Positions 10,240 through 21,686 are shown, counted from the stretch's first letter. The stretch is DNA of 64,000 nucleotides from Picocystis sp. L7 (GCA_020975725.1 QXJR01000010.1:124001-188000), one strand, 5' to 3'. The notes: generated by a model from the letters alone, not told the origin. Made by a program: numbers and translations.

Positions 10240-10245
10240 TTTATT
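10240..10245 (-). terminator. AATAAA signal for the HASTY gene
   Basis: TTTATT on the plus strand reads AATAAA on the minus strand, 42 bases past the exportin stop codon. Confidence 0.4.
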
Positions 10246-10286
10246 TAGCAACGATGGTGATGAACACGGCACGCTTGATTTCCACT

Positions 10287-13200
10287 TCATGTCAGAAACC
10301 AAAGCGGAGCCGGGTCATTGTCAGGTACCTGTTGGTACTCTTGCTTTGAAATAGATCCCATGTTATTTCGTCCCAGCGCTCCTGATGGCGAGGCTTTGGG
10401 CTTGGGGATGGCCTTCAATAATTCACCACCCGAACTCAACAAAAACTGTTTCAACTTGACTCGCTGCTCTTTGTCACTTCCTGTGCCACGAAGGGAGGCA
10501 AGGAGACTTCTCACATCACCCTCGGACACTCCCGGCAGAGTAACAAGAATCTGAAGGGGCAGTGGGCGCTCTTCTGATGTCTTCATGATGATATCACGTA
10601 GAAGAGACAAGAGCTCTGCCTGTAAAGCACTGTTGGATGGTACAGTGAGCGCACGAAGAGCAGCTTGCAAAATATCCCCAACTGGCTCATACAAACGCGG
10701 ATCGTTATCTGCGTAACATGCGATCACCCGACAAAACACGATTGCACGCCCCGCTGCCTCACTGTCTGGCCAGCAGAGCATCGAGCAGCATGTCGCCAAA
10801 ACTGCAGCAACCGCATAAGGGTGTTCGACCATCATCCAGTCGAGTGTCTGGTCAGCCATACTTCTGGCTCCAGTGGCTGGATTGGCACCCTTCCCACCTT
10901 GTTCAACATTCTGCACCAAGAGTCCAGCATACTCTCTTGTAAGCTCACGCAAGATTCTTTCCTCTAAAACTTCGTTCTCCACTGATGGGCCTTCTTCTGA
11001 GGTTGTTCCACCTACGTTTCCATCCAGACGTGCTTCGCATCCCTGCCATAGGGAATGGAGCCTTTGTTGCATATGAAAGTGAAGAGGGGGCAGGATAGGA
11101 CCCAGCCATTCCGAGTAAAACTGGGGAGGGCATTTTTTGCAAGTGACTGAAATCACCGTGCGAATCATCATGCGCAGATGTCGATTTTCCATCGAGTGCA
11201 GGCTTCCCGTCAGCGAGTCTGCGAGGAGGGACGGCACATCCTTCAGCTCAAAAAATCCCTCCAATGTCCCGGCGGCCAATGCTATTATTTGGAAACAGCA
11301 CTCCCTGCTGCCCCTGAGAAATTCTCTAAGATTGTTGGTAGAATCACCTCCTGCGCCGCGCTCATCTTCCTCTCGATGAGCAGCTGATACCACTGGTGTG
11401 GGGGCGCCCAGCGCAGACAGCCTTTCAGCTTTGCTCATTGTAAGGGCTCCAGAAACCTGTGACAATGTCTGGCGACCCTCCCTTGTCCAGCAGTACTGTA
11501 TCAGGCGCAAGAATGACAAGGTCAAGGGGAAGAACCACTCATAGTAGGACAGAAATGGGTGGACTGTGTCAGCTGGTGATTTTTCCACGAGCCTGCGCAG
11601 GCTGCGCTCAATGAGAACAACTTCATGATATATCACCCATCGGCTTTCTTGCCCACCAACGTAGCCCGGTGTCACTCCGGGAATCCCCATGTATACCTGA
11701 AAAAACTGCTGAGGCGACTGCAAGCTCTGCTGAAATCCATCTTCTGACCAGTGAGCACGAACCGGTGCAAGGGTCCAGGCCAATGCTTCTGATTGTTTGG
11801 CTACGTCGCTAGCCACAGACACTGCCAGCAATGCTTCGCATAAAATGTTTCGCTCTCCGATCCTTACCTCGCCTTGCTGCCATAACCTTTCGATTCTTCC
11901 AGCAAGAACCTCCAGGAAGGGAAGGAGCTGTTCAGAAGCAGCTTGTGCAATGTGCATAATTGCAACGCAGCAACGTTGACGAGCGAGAAAGCTCTCTTTC
12001 CAGCCTCGCGGGGGAGGGACTGGCGGGACCCCGGTCCCTCCTTCGAACGGAACGCAATCCAGCATCGAAAATAGCTTTTCCATGACAGATGGTAGTCTTT
12101 TAGATCCTGCAGCGTAGAACCTTCCAAAGCTCTCGAAGCACCTTGCATGCTGTTGGGCACGAGCAGGAGATGTATTAGTACTGATTCGACGTATCTTTTG
12201 AGAGGTAATTGCAGCATTCTATGGGACGTTGCAATCAAAAGGCACCTACGTATTAGTCATATGAAAGACAAGATAGACAACAGAACACAAGGGCGGCGGC
12301 TTACCTGGGAAACCAAATTAGAATCAGCGACTTGCAGCCCCAAGAGCTGATCCAGAATGCTATCAAATGAAACGGCCATGCTTTCGATGGACATTGGCCG
12401 CAGGACCTCCTCCGGCACTGCAGAACAGACAGACTCGAGGAAGGAAGCGACAGCATCCCAATCACCCACCAAGGTCTCCAGCGCGACGTTTCCCTCCTCG
12501 ATATCTCTTTGGATCCTTCCCACACGCATGACACATGCCTGAGCTGCTGCCTGAGGTTTAAGAGCGCTGCAGTGTTTGATCAGTTCCAGCAGCCTGCTCT
12601 TGTAGACCGAAAAGAACTCTTTGAATTCTTCTAGGCTGTCAAACTCGTTCGGCAGGCAATGTTCATCCAACTGCACAGACAGCTTTGCACCAGCCAGCTC
12701 TATCAAGGCTTCTGGACACCCTTCCGGAACCATACCTTGGATGGCAGGACTGGTTCTAGCCTCGCGCAGGATGGCATTCCAGGCTGGCAAGGAGACATTG
12801 GACAGGCCGAAGGAGGGGTGTCTCGTCACTGCAAGCAGCTGCTGCAGAAATGATGCCCTTGATTCTGGCTCTGTCAGTGCACCAAAGTGTGATGCTCCCA
12901 GAGTTGCCAATGTATCGCACAAGATTGCAGTGTACTCATCGTCTGCATTCGAAGAATCCGTCAAGTTCTCTGCGCAAGCCATGCAGGATATTTGGAAGAG
13001 CTGTCGGATGGCCTCGGCGTGGTCTTCTTTCGCTTCAGAAGGGGCACACTTCCGGGAGGATGCCTCCTTGAGGATGGCGCATGCAGGCACTTGAAACTCA
13101 GATGTGGTGAGGAAGAAGCCGCAGGCTTCTAGGACCCCGTGCTTGGCAAGCATGGATACGGGTGCCCAGGACGCGTAGGCGAGCAGCGCCCTCAGTCCTG

Positions 13201-13855
13201 CGTTCACCGCCGCCGCGTGCAGCCGGCCGGCCTGTTGATCCCCTTGTTGAATGCGCTGCACTGCCTGGGCGAAATTTCCTTCCATGTTTCGATAGAGCAG
13301 TTGCAGCACGTCCGGCAGGGAGGCCGTGAGGGTGGCCAGCAGTTCTCTCTTTTCGGTGGCGTGCAGGTCGTCGCTCCCTTCCACGACTTCTTCCGGCAAT
13401 CTTTGGAACACCATGGAGACGCATTCTGCTTGCGTGGGTCCGCATTGCGCATATTCGAAGAGCGGTCCCAGCAGTCCAGCCCAGGCATCGACGTCTTGTT
13501 TCGCCACTTCTGCCACCAGTTGTGCACACTTGGATTTGATGGCGTACGGTTGATCCGTTTGGTTTCCGACCTGTGCGAGGAGTTCTTTGGTCTTCCGTTG
13601 GATCTGTTCTCTGTTGTTCCACGGCGCAGATTTGTACCTGTGCTTGATCATGTGCAGCAGGAGTCCATAGGCGAAATGCCTCACTTCCAGATCTTCCTCG
13701 AGTGCAGCCAGTTCGACTCCGATCGCCCATCCCCGTTCCACGTCCGCATGTTTCGCCGCCTCCAGCACCTGGTGCGCCTCTTGTCTCGCCTGTTCGCTGC
13801 TGTGCGGTCGATGGCACTCGCGCACGGCCTCGCGAGCGCGTGCTGCGTCCGCCAT
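10287..13855 (-). CDS. HST: HASTY / exportin-5 karyopherin (one intron)
   Basis: Exon 1 is 13855-12305, exon 2 12218-10287, with an 86-bp intron (GTAAGC...CATAG) in phase 0, giving about 1160 residues, close to the 1200 of plant HASTY. I chose the ATG at 13855 (MADAARAREAV) over an upstream extension. The N-terminal importin-beta-like part (EVRHFAYGLLLHMIKHRY; YAIKSKCAQLVAEVAKQD; AECVSMVFQRLPEEVVEG; SLPDVLQLLYRNMEG) follows the XPO1-like domain of HASTY/XPO5 almost step by step. Exportin-5 carries double-stranded small-RNA precursors from the nucleus with RanGTP; HASTY acts in the microRNA pathway. GTTAAC motifs cluster upstream (14050-14110). Confidence 0.9.
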
Positions 13856-15028
13856 CGCCACCAAAGCACGCACCAAAGCACGCACCAACGGTCCACTGCA
13901 GGACCTCCTCTCTCCCTCCCCATCAGGAAGGAGACCTCGCAGGTGCCGACGAGGACGAAGAGAGGTAGCATCAGGGCATCCTCGGCGAGAGACGGACACA
14001 GGCGAGGGGACGAAGGACCCCCGGTGGATTTCGTGAACTCTTCGTTTTTTTAACCGTGGAGGTTGGGGGAGAGGGAGGGAGGGGGTGCGAGGTTAATCCC
14101 GGAAGTTAACCCGCTTGGAGGACGTGGTGGGAGCCTGCGACGGCGACGATCCATACGCCACGCCTTCCGATCGACGATCGACGGGAGTGAAAGCGGGAGG
14201 AGGTGGCACTCGCGGCAGGCGCATTGTTTCGGTGTCCGCACCTGCACGTCGGACCCACGGGTTGGACGGTCGGGCAACCTCCTCCCTCCCCCTCCACCAG
14301 CTCCGGGACCCCTTTCTGCCTCGATGGGAGCCGATCGCGTTTGTGCCGTGCCTCAGCAGGGAAGGTGGACCTTCCACCTTCGTGTCCCTCCCTTTTCCCG
14401 CGACCGATGACCTTCCCTTCATTCTCGTGGGTTCGGTTGGATGCGACCCTGTCCCACACCAGCGCCCTTCGATTCCGACACGTCCGACCCCCAACCCCCC
14501 GGATGGACCGCAAGGACCGCGATCCACGAACGGTCTTTTTGCGGTCCAAGAGGAAGGGGGGTCTCCTCCCGTGTGGAGAGGGGAGGGCTTCCCTCGGACC
14601 TGGACCGGACCCGTTCCCTCCCCCCCCTCCCTTTCGAACCTTCCCAATGGCGGGTTCAAGCCCCTCCGATCGATCGGAAAACCCCTCCGGTTTCCCCCGC
14701 CCTTCTCCCCGGTTCCCGCACCCGGCCCCGTGCCCGTCGAGGACCGACGGTGCAGTCCCATCGATTCCTCCACGGGGGATGTTCGAACGAGGGTCGTTCG
14801 TGGGGGGGGGATCCATGGACGTGGCGTCTGCCATCGACTCCACATGGTGATGGACGTGAGCACGAAGCGACACACGTCCGACGCCATGGACGGGCGTTTG
14901 GAGCGGATGGAAGGGTCCGAAAGGTGCGTGGGAACCGGAAGAAGACAGGCGAGACAGAAGGAATGGGGAAGGATGGAGAAGGATGGAAGGACTGACGGAA
15001 AGGAAACGGACGAACCAACGACGGAACC
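13856..15028. promoter_or_regulatory. Divergent promoter region of HASTY and the LRR-WD40 gene
   Basis: 1173 bases. TTAACC at 14050, GGTTAA at 14091 and GTTAAC at 14105 form a cluster about 200-250 bases upstream of the HASTY ATG. The rest is GC-rich with long C runs. Large frames exist on both strands here, but their translations are Arg/Pro-rich shadows with no recognisable domain. Confidence 0.45.
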
Positions 15029-17284
15029 ATGGAACGGGAACGACGACGAAACGACGGTGCAAACGAATCGCGCGTGAACCGATGGGTGGACGGTACGGTG
15101 GAAAGCAGATACATCGAATGGAGAAGCGGAGAAGAAGTGCACGTGCACGTGCTGCCCGAAACCAGCGGTGAAGGGACGCTCGACTATGCTCAACTGCTCC
15201 ATCGCAGGATGGCAGAACAAGGGACAGGGATCACCAAGCTGGTCATCCCAGCCAGCCTGTCACTCGCAGAAGGACTGCAGACGAAGTTCAAGTTCCTCGT
15301 CAACTTCATGGAACAGGTCGATGCGGGAGCAATGGCCGAAATGGAAGTCATCGACCTGTCCATGAACAGTTTGATGCTGAACTTCCTCTTCAATCAATTG
15401 GAGAATTTGCACCGGCTGGAAGTCCTCGATGTGTCCGGAAATTACGTGCACGAAGACAAACAGATGGAATTCCTGGCCAGCACCAGCTCCTGCTATGCAC
15501 TCAACATGAGCTTGCTGGACATGAGAAGGCTTCCTCCACGCATCAACATCTGCAACCTCAAAGTGCTCATGCTCGACAACAACCCGCTCATCGAGGTCAT
15601 TCCCCAAGATTGCTTTGCGTCTCTGATTGGCCTGGAAAAGCTTTCCATGTGCGCCACGGGCATCTGCGACCTGTGGACGACAGTCGACGGGCTGAGCAAG
15701 CTCCCCGTTCTCAAGCACCTCCGCTTCCAACGAAGCTGGGGAGGAGGAGTGAAGGATGCCTTTGAGGAAAACGATCTGGAAGCCTGGGACATAAACGGGC
15801 ACGCAGAGGTGCTGTGGAAAAGGAGCATGGGTGGGGATCACGAATGGGAACAACGCGAAGCAAACCTCCTGCTTTCCAAGTACGACATGTTTCCGCAGCA
15901 CGCATCAATGTTTGAGAAGGGGAGTTGTCAAGGAGGAGAGGAGGAGGTGGTGTACCAGAGAGTGTTTGAAACGTTCCTTGCAAGGCGACAATCTCCCATT
16001 TGCCTTCAAAAGAACTATAGGCAGTTTTTGATATCTAGGCTGCCGAACCTGATTGGTCTGGATGGTGTGCGGGTGCAGCCAGCAGAAAGGGCTCAAGCTA
16101 GAGCAAGTCAAGATTTGCTGCAGGGTGGGCTGTCTCAACTGCTGAGCATCCGAGAAGTGGCGCCCCTAGGTATTGGCCGTTTCCAGTCTTGCATCCAGCG
16201 GGTAACGAGTGACCCAGATGACAGGAAGCACTGCAGCCAAAGGTTCCTGCAACAAGCAGGCAGCTGGCCAAAGGTCCAAGAGGTGTGTGCCAGCAGAGAA
16301 CAACCCCGTCAGTTCGAATATCACCCTACAGTACCTGGAATTGTTGCCGTTGGAACTGCTGACAACCACTTGATTGTGCAGCACTGCAAACGCCGTGCTG
16401 CCATCGGGAAAGAGGAAATGTCGGTTTCTGTGGGGGACCACATGTGGTCATCGGTATTGGGGATCTCTTGGTTTCACAAACATCCAGAACTTCTGATCGC
16501 GGGAGCTGACAACGGGACCATCAGGCTTTTTAACGTGAATGTCTCTGGGGATCATGACAACCGTTCGGCGATTGTGGGAAAGCATCGATTTATGCCGTTC
16601 TCGGATCTCACATCAATCAGCACCAATTGCACTGATGATGTCTTCGTGGTCAGTGGGTATTCGAATGATGTAGCCTTATATGATGTTTGCGCGCAAAAGG
16701 TGGCCAGTTTCTTCGAGGGTTTGCACACGGATCACATAAACGTGATCAAATTTTCCAACCACTCGCCTCACCTGTTTGCGACATCTTCATTTGATAGGGA
16801 CGTGAAGATGTGGGACCTTCGTACAGATATGTCCAGGCCAGTATTCAAGGTGACAAGTGATGCGGGCAATGTTACCATTGGGTTCAGCCACAATGATCGA
16901 TTTTTGCTATCATCTGCCACAGACAACGATGTTCGCCAATACTTGGTCTCTGATGGTAGGCTGCATACCAAGCTCGATTTGGAGCCAACAGGTAACTGCA
17001 ATAATTTTACAAGGAGCTACTATATGAGGGATGCAGGTTTTATCATATCTGGCTCGTGCGAACAGCCCGGAGCTAGAATATGCTCAGCCAGGACGGGGAA
17101 GGTGATGAGACAAGTGACTTTTGAGAATCAGGACGATCCTCGCATGATAGTGGGGGTGCAAAGTTTGCGAGCCGACCCGGTGGATGATTTGAAGTTTTCG
17201 GTCCTCACATCCTCGGAGGAACATTACATTAGTTCTTCGAGGATATTGGAGGTAGATTTGGCTCCTTGCTATTCAGGCGGATGA
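15029..17284 (+). CDS. LRR-WD40 repeat protein
   Basis: 751 residues from ATG at 15029, no intron needed. The first third has leucine-rich repeats (LEVIDLSMNSLML-like, then LHRLEVLDVSGNYV; LKVLMLDNNPLIEVI; GLEKLSMCATGICDL) and ends with PNLIGLDGV, an LRR-cap-like segment. From about residue 420 a WD40 propeller follows (PELLIAGADNGTIRLFNV; HLFATSSFDRDVKMWDLRTD; YYMRDAGFIISGSCEQPGAR). This LRR-then-WD40 order recalls animal LRWD1/ORCA, a chromatin and replication-origin factor, and some plant proteins of unknown role. I infer a scaffold; orthology to LRWD1 is not shown by anything I can see. Confidence 0.75.
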   Translation: MERERRRNDGANESRVNRWVDGTVESRYIEWRSGEEVHVHVLPETSGEGTLDYAQLLHRRMAEQGTGITKLVIPASLSLAEGLQTKFKFLVNFMEQVDAGAMAEMEVIDLSMNSLMLNFLFNQLENLHRLEVLDVSGNYVHEDKQMEFLASTSSCYALNMSLLDMRRLPPRINICNLKVLMLDNNPLIEVIPQDCFASLIGLEKLSMCATGICDLWTTVDGLSKLPVLKHLRFQRSWGGGVKDAFEENDLEAWDINGHAEVLWKRSMGGDHEWEQREANLLLSKYDMFPQHASMFEKGSCQGGEEEVVYQRVFETFLARRQSPICLQKNYRQFLISRLPNLIGLDGVRVQPAERAQARASQDLLQGGLSQLLSIREVAPLGIGRFQSCIQRVTSDPDDRKHCSQRFLQQAGSWPKVQEVCASREQPRQFEYHPTVPGIVAVGTADNHLIVQHCKRRAAIGKEEMSVSVGDHMWSSVLGISWFHKHPELLIAGADNGTIRLFNVNVSGDHDNRSAIVGKHRFMPFSDLTSISTNCTDDVFVVSGYSNDVALYDVCAQKVASFFEGLHTDHINVIKFSNHSPHLFATSSFDRDVKMWDLRTDMSRPVFKVTSDAGNVTIGFSHNDRFLLSSATDNDVRQYLVSDGRLHTKLDLEPTGNCNNFTRSYYMRDAGFIISGSCEQPGARICSARTGKVMRQVTFENQDDPRMIVGVQSLRADPVDDLKFSVLTSSEEHYISSSRILEVDLAPCYSGG

Positions 17285-17364
17285 AGAAACATTTTATTCA
17301 ATCCCTGACTGACATGCCACTGTGCACCATGCCACACCCTTGACTGTGCTGTGCTTGTTTGTTC

Positions 17365-17370
17365 AATAAA
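17365..17370 (+). terminator. AATAAA signal for the LRR-WD40 gene
   Basis: AATAAA lies 80 bases past the LRR-WD40 stop and only 9 bases before the end of the convergent MRT4 coding sequence, so the two transcripts overlap at their 3' ends. Confidence 0.5.
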
Positions 17371-17378
17371 ATCTGGTT

Positions 17379-18145
17379 TCACAGAAGTTTGAACTCCCCG
17401 CCTTTCCACATGCAGTCGAGCTGAAGCTTGAACCTGGCAAGCTTGTAGTCAAAGATGCGTAAAAGCACGACCTGTTCCGGGGAGAGCTGTTGTCCTTCCC
17501 TGCAGAGTTCAAAGTCCGAGACAAGCTCGACTACCCCCTTGTTGAGTTTGGTGGGCATTCCATTCTCACGCAGCGTGGGTTCCATGGTGTGAGCGATGGG
17601 TCCCATCGGCCCGTGGATGGGTCCTGCGTCCATCTGGATGGTTTCAGGAGCGACGACTCCTGTCCTTGCATAGTCCAATTCCTCAAACTCGCTGAAGATT
17701 TTTTCCACCTCTTTCTCTTCCATGTTGGTGAAAAACAGCCCGCAGAAGCCTTTAAGTCTTTCCGCCACCCGATGTGTGTTATCCCTGGGTTCCTCCACTT
17801 CTGACTTGCCCAGTGCAATTTGCAGCACCTTGTTGGATCCAAGGAAGAACCTGCTGGTGTCCCTGCACGTCTCCCGCAGCTCTTTGAACTTGTCGTTCCT
17901 CATGTTTTCGTATCGGAATAGGTACAAAGCTTGGTATTGGTCCAGGCATTCCCCGACGCTGTTCACCAGGCCTTCTTTCCTTTCCCTGCCTTTCTTGTCC
18001 ACTTTCGCCAAGGTCACTGCAACGCCACGGGTGGTTTCGCACCTCCACCGGTCAGCAATCACGCCATGTCACCTTGCTCGCCTTCTGCATCGATTTTCCA
18101 CGCATTCCGAAGCGCACCTACGCGGTTTCGCTTCGACTTGGGCAT
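17379..18145 (-). CDS. MRT4: MRT4/MRTO4 ribosome assembly factor (one intron)
   Basis: Exon 1 is only 28 bases (18145-18118) and encodes MPKSKRNRV; a 101-bp intron (GTGCGC...TGCAG) joins it to exon 2 at 18016-17379, giving 221 residues. The junction restores MPKSKRNRVVTLAKVDKKGR, the family signature. Further matches are YLFRYENMRNDKFKELR and RFFLGSNKVLQIALG, shared with ribosomal protein P0. MRT4 occupies the P0/uL10 site on nuclear pre-60S particles and is later exchanged for P0. It lacks the P0 stalk tail, as expected. With BOP1 nearby, two 60S assembly genes lie within 4 kb. Confidence 0.93.
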
Positions 18146-18315
18146 GGTGATGCGCCGCCACTTGGGTTCCCAAAACCGACACCGAATGGTCGATTTCCGA
18201 CTTCCCACAGGGTCGAAAGGAAGGGATCCTCCTTTCAAACCCGTCCTTGTCCGGTCTCTTCGGGAAGGCACCGCCCTACTGTTGGGTCGCACGACCGGAG
18301 ACAGTGGAGAGGGGA

Positions 18316-18585
18316 ATGGGAGAGGAGGTGGAGGTGTACTTCAACGGATGGACGGAACCCATTCCTTCACAGACAAGGATGCAGTGGAAGGCTATGGCGT
18401 CAAAGATCCACTCGAAGGCGATGCAACCCGGAACCCGGGATGCGAGATGCACGACGAGAGGTCGGAGGGAACCACCACGCAAAGGAAGCAACTGTCCACT
18501 TCAATCTTTCAAGCTAGAATGCAAGTGCAACGGATCCTTCTCATCATTCAACTCAAGCGGAACTCTATGGGTTTTCAACGATTGA
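18316..18585 (+). CDS. Hypothetical 89-residue ORF, weak
   Basis: ATG at 18316 opens MGEEVEVYFNGWTEPIPSQT, divergent from MRT4 by about 170 bases. The first half reads like protein (mixed acidic, aromatic residues); the second is Arg/Ser/Cys-rich. No domain is recognised. It could be exon 1 of a spliced gene. On the opposite strand, 18501-18845 is also open (VAAAYLVAELQSIPCRQENI; KLGNATHGWIQFQ), and I cannot tell which, if either, is real. Confidence 0.25.
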   Translation: MGEEVEVYFNGWTEPIPSQTRMQWKAMASKIHSKAMQPGTRDARCTTRGRREPPRKGSNCPLQSFKLECKCNGSFSSFNSSGTLWVFND

Positions 18586-19408
18586 CCTTGAGAAAGATTC
18601 ATGTGCCACGTCACTTTTTGTTTGTAAGCTAAGGATTGGCGGCACTGAAATTGGATCCATCCATGTGTGGCGTTGCCTAGCTTGGCCTTTTTCGCCATGG
18701 GGAGGTCATAGAACTTGATGTTCTCTTGCCGACAAGGAATGCTTTGCAATTCGGCAACCAAGTACGCAGCAGCGACTTTGTCCTTTTCTCCGTTCTCATT
18801 CAGTTTTGTGATGCCTCGGAAGAAGCACTAGTTGCGGATTGTATCGTGAGCAGAGGAGGTGGTCTCGGCCACACACCATCTTGTTGAAGCGGTGTGCTTG
18901 GTATGTCTTTTCTCCTCATGGGAGGGGTGATTCTCGTCGGATGTTTCTTGCGTGACGGGTCAAGTTCATCCTCTATCCGACAAGACCTGACCCTCTCTCC
19001 TATTCCTGCTCCATCCCTTTTACACGAACTTTTTCTCATCCATCATGGTCGCTTGTTGCCCATTCACACGCAATGGTCGTGGTTCAACCTCTCCCATGAC
19101 CGGACCATCCCTAAACGACGCCCTCCTTCCCAACCGTCCTTCTGTCCCTTATGAACCCGAATGATCCCCTTTCAATCCGGTCCTTTCAACCCAGGTCCAT
19201 CGGAGCTTCCTACCGGTCCAGCCTCCGGCGGCGGCCACACACACGGGTTGCAGCCACACCCCAGCATTTCCTGATGTTTGTTGCAGGTGTAACTGTCCAC
19301 GGGAGTGTATCTGCCGGTCGGTGTGCCATTCGCGTCGGATTCGCCTCGCACACGTCGCTCTTCGCGCGTCGCGCGTCGCGTTTGCGTTCGCATTGCGCCT
19401 TTGGAAGG
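18586..19408. other. Intergenic, no supported gene
   Basis: About 820 bases before BOP1. Apart from the weak minus-strand frame 18501-18845 there is nothing recognisable. Repeated CGCGTCGC-type bases occur at 19360-19385 just upstream of the BOP1 ATG. Confidence 0.35.
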
Positions 19409-21511
19409 ATGGCAGACGTACGGGAAGAGGAGGAGGAGGAAGAGTTGCACTTGTCGGACGCGGTGGAGACGTCCACGTCGCACGAAGAGCAGTCGGAAAC
19501 GGAACCTGAGGATGGTGAAGAAGAGGACGACGTGGATCGAGCCATCGTCGAATTGGCGGAAGGAGACAGCGCATCCGATGGTCAAGAGGATGGAGAAGAC
19601 GAGGAGGAAGATACGAGTAGGAGAGGAGATTGGCTGCATCCACATCAGGTGGACGATTCAGACTCTTCGGAGGATGAAAGGCCCAGCCGAAACACCGTAG
19701 GAAACGTGCCCTTGGAATGGTACAAGGACGAAGAGCACATAGGATACGACAAAGAGGGGAACAAAATCATCAAAAGCAAGAAAAAGGACGAACTGGCGAA
19801 GCTTCTCGACAAAGTAGACGACAAGAATGCGTGGAGGACGATCTACGACGAGTACAACGATGAGCAAATCGTCCTCACCAAAGAAGAGATCAAGATGATC
19901 CAAAGGATAAGAACGGGAAGGTATCCGCACGCTGAGATCAACCCGTTCGACGAACCGTTCGAATTCGAATACAAAGAAGGAATACATCCACTGTCCAATG
20001 CACCTGAACCCAAGCGTCGGTTCATGCCCTCCAAATGGGAGGCGAAGAAGGTGGTCAAGCTTGTCCGTGCGCTACGCAGGGGGTGGCTGAAGCTGGACAA
20101 AGAAGAAGAGAAACCAAAGGTGTATCTTATGTGGGATGACGATCTGCATACCACTGACAAAACTCAGAATGGACTCGCCTACATCCCTGCACCTAAGCCA
20201 AGATTGCCGGGTCATGAGGAATCTTACCATCCGCCACAAGAATACCTACCCTCAGAAGAAGAACTCAAAGCATACGAGCTCATGGATGAGGAGGAAAGAC
20301 CAAACTTCATCCCCAAGTCATATGATTGCCTGCGCCGTGTTCCTGCTTATGCGGATTTTGTTCGTGAGAGATTTGAGAGATGCCTCGACCTGTACCTTTG
20401 CCCGAGGGTGCGAAAGAACCGACTGAACATCGACCCAGAGACCCTGAAACCTAAGCTTCCCTCGCCGAAGGATCTGAAGCCTTTCCCGTCTGTGCTTTCC
20501 ATGAAGTATCGGGGACACACTGGGAAGGTGTGGAGCATAGCCGTGGATCCACAAGGACGTTACCTGGCCAGCGGGGGAGAAGATGGCACTCTGCGCCTTT
20601 GGGAAGTCTACAGTGGAAGGTTGGTAGAAATGTGGAGGCTTGGAGGACCTGTACACAGCGTGGCATGGTGCCCTGACTCGTCCAAAAAGCTGTTGAGTTG
20701 CAGTGTTGGAAAAAGTGCCATGCTCATCTGGAGTAAACTTGGTGGAGAACTAACAAAAGCTGCGGTAGAGGAGCATCTGAAGATAGAGGAACAACAAGGG
20801 GAGGGCCAGCAGTACAAGTGGCAGCCGTTGGTTGGTGTGGAAGTGGGACTGGAGATTTTGCATCGCTCTGAAGTGTCCTTCATCACATGGCACCACCGCG
20901 GGGACTATTTTGCTACAGTCTCTCCTGGAACAGGAGGGGCGGCAGTGCTCATCCATCAGCTATCAAAAAAAGCAACCCAAAGCCCCTTTAAGAAGAACAA
21001 AGGGCAGGTCGTTCGTGTTTTGTTTCATCCTGGCAGGCCAATCTTCTTCGTTGCAACACAGAATCACATCCGGGTTTATAACCTTGTCAAGCAGCAGCTT
21101 ATCAAGAAGTTGCTTGGGGGAAGTGGGGTTCTCACGAGTATGGCAGTTCATCCAGGTGGAGATAACCTCATCACAGGAAGTGGTGATCGTCGTGTCTCTT
21201 GGTATGATATGGACCTCTCCACTAAACCTTACAAAGCCGTGCGGTATCATGACCATGCTGTACAGGCTGTGGCCTTTCACAGAAGCTACCCCCTCTTTGC
21301 TTCTGCATCTGACGACGGTTCTTGCCACGTTTATCATGGCATGGTGTACTCGGATTTGATGCAGAACCCACTGATTGTTCCAGTGAAGATTTTGAGAGGG
21401 CATCAGCGCACAGAGGCTCTAGGTGTGCTTGACTGCGCTTTCCATCCTAAGCAGCCGTGGGTATTCACTGCAGGGGCAGACGCCGACATTCACCTCTACA
21501 CCAACAACTAG
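19409..21511 (+). CDS. BOP1: BOP1 ribosome biogenesis WD40 protein
   Basis: 700 residues from ATG at 19409; the frame extends upstream without evidence of use. An acidic N-terminus (REEEEEEELHLSD) is followed by the BOP1NT domain (NVPLEWYKDEEHIGYDKEGN; IQRIRTGRYPHAEINPFDE; FMPSKWEAKKVVKLVRALRR) and a C-terminal seven-blade WD40 propeller (GKVWSIAVDPQGRYLASGGE; GTLRLWEVYSGRLVEMW). The end, VFTAGADADIHLYTN, matches the family. BOP1/Erb1 forms the PeBoW complex with PES1 and WDR12 and is needed for 27S pre-rRNA processing and 60S assembly in the nucleolus. Length and domain order are normal. Confidence 0.95.
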   Translation: MADVREEEEEEELHLSDAVETSTSHEEQSETEPEDGEEEDDVDRAIVELAEGDSASDGQEDGEDEEEDTSRRGDWLHPHQVDDSDSSEDERPSRNTVGNVPLEWYKDEEHIGYDKEGNKIIKSKKKDELAKLLDKVDDKNAWRTIYDEYNDEQIVLTKEEIKMIQRIRTGRYPHAEINPFDEPFEFEYKEGIHPLSNAPEPKRRFMPSKWEAKKVVKLVRALRRGWLKLDKEEEKPKVYLMWDDDLHTTDKTQNGLAYIPAPKPRLPGHEESYHPPQEYLPSEEELKAYELMDEEERPNFIPKSYDCLRRVPAYADFVRERFERCLDLYLCPRVRKNRLNIDPETLKPKLPSPKDLKPFPSVLSMKYRGHTGKVWSIAVDPQGRYLASGGEDGTLRLWEVYSGRLVEMWRLGGPVHSVAWCPDSSKKLLSCSVGKSAMLIWSKLGGELTKAAVEEHLKIEEQQGEGQQYKWQPLVGVEVGLEILHRSEVSFITWHHRGDYFATVSPGTGGAAVLIHQLSKKATQSPFKKNKGQVVRVLFHPGRPIFFVATQNHIRVYNLVKQQLIKKLLGGSGVLTSMAVHPGGDNLITGSGDRRVSWYDMDLSTKPYKAVRYHDHAVQAVAFHRSYPLFASASDDGSCHVYHGMVYSDLMQNPLIVPVKILRGHQRTEALGVLDCAFHPKQPWVFTAGADADIHLYTNN

Positions 21512-21555
21512 ATGTTGTCTTCACTGTCCAGATTGGCCCAGTGGAATCTCATTTC

Positions 21556-21561
21556 AATAAA
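21556..21561 (+). terminator. AATAAA signal for BOP1
   Basis: AATAAA lies 45 bases past the BOP1 stop codon, between BOP1 and the convergent lipocalin-like gene. Confidence 0.5.
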
Positions 21562-21686
21562 GGTGTAGTACTGGTCACGATGCAAGCACCATTGTGTTCT
21601 TGCGCATTGTCCATCCTTGTTCTCCCTGCATCCTTTCTTCTTCGCTTGTGGCTTTATTGCATGCAGCTAGTGTGGGGTAGCTACCC

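Noticed and set aside
14093-15220. Long overlapping ORFs on both strands between HASTY and the LRR-WD40 gene
   Set aside because: GC-rich DNA leaves all frames open; translations are Arg/Pro/Gly-rich without motifs.
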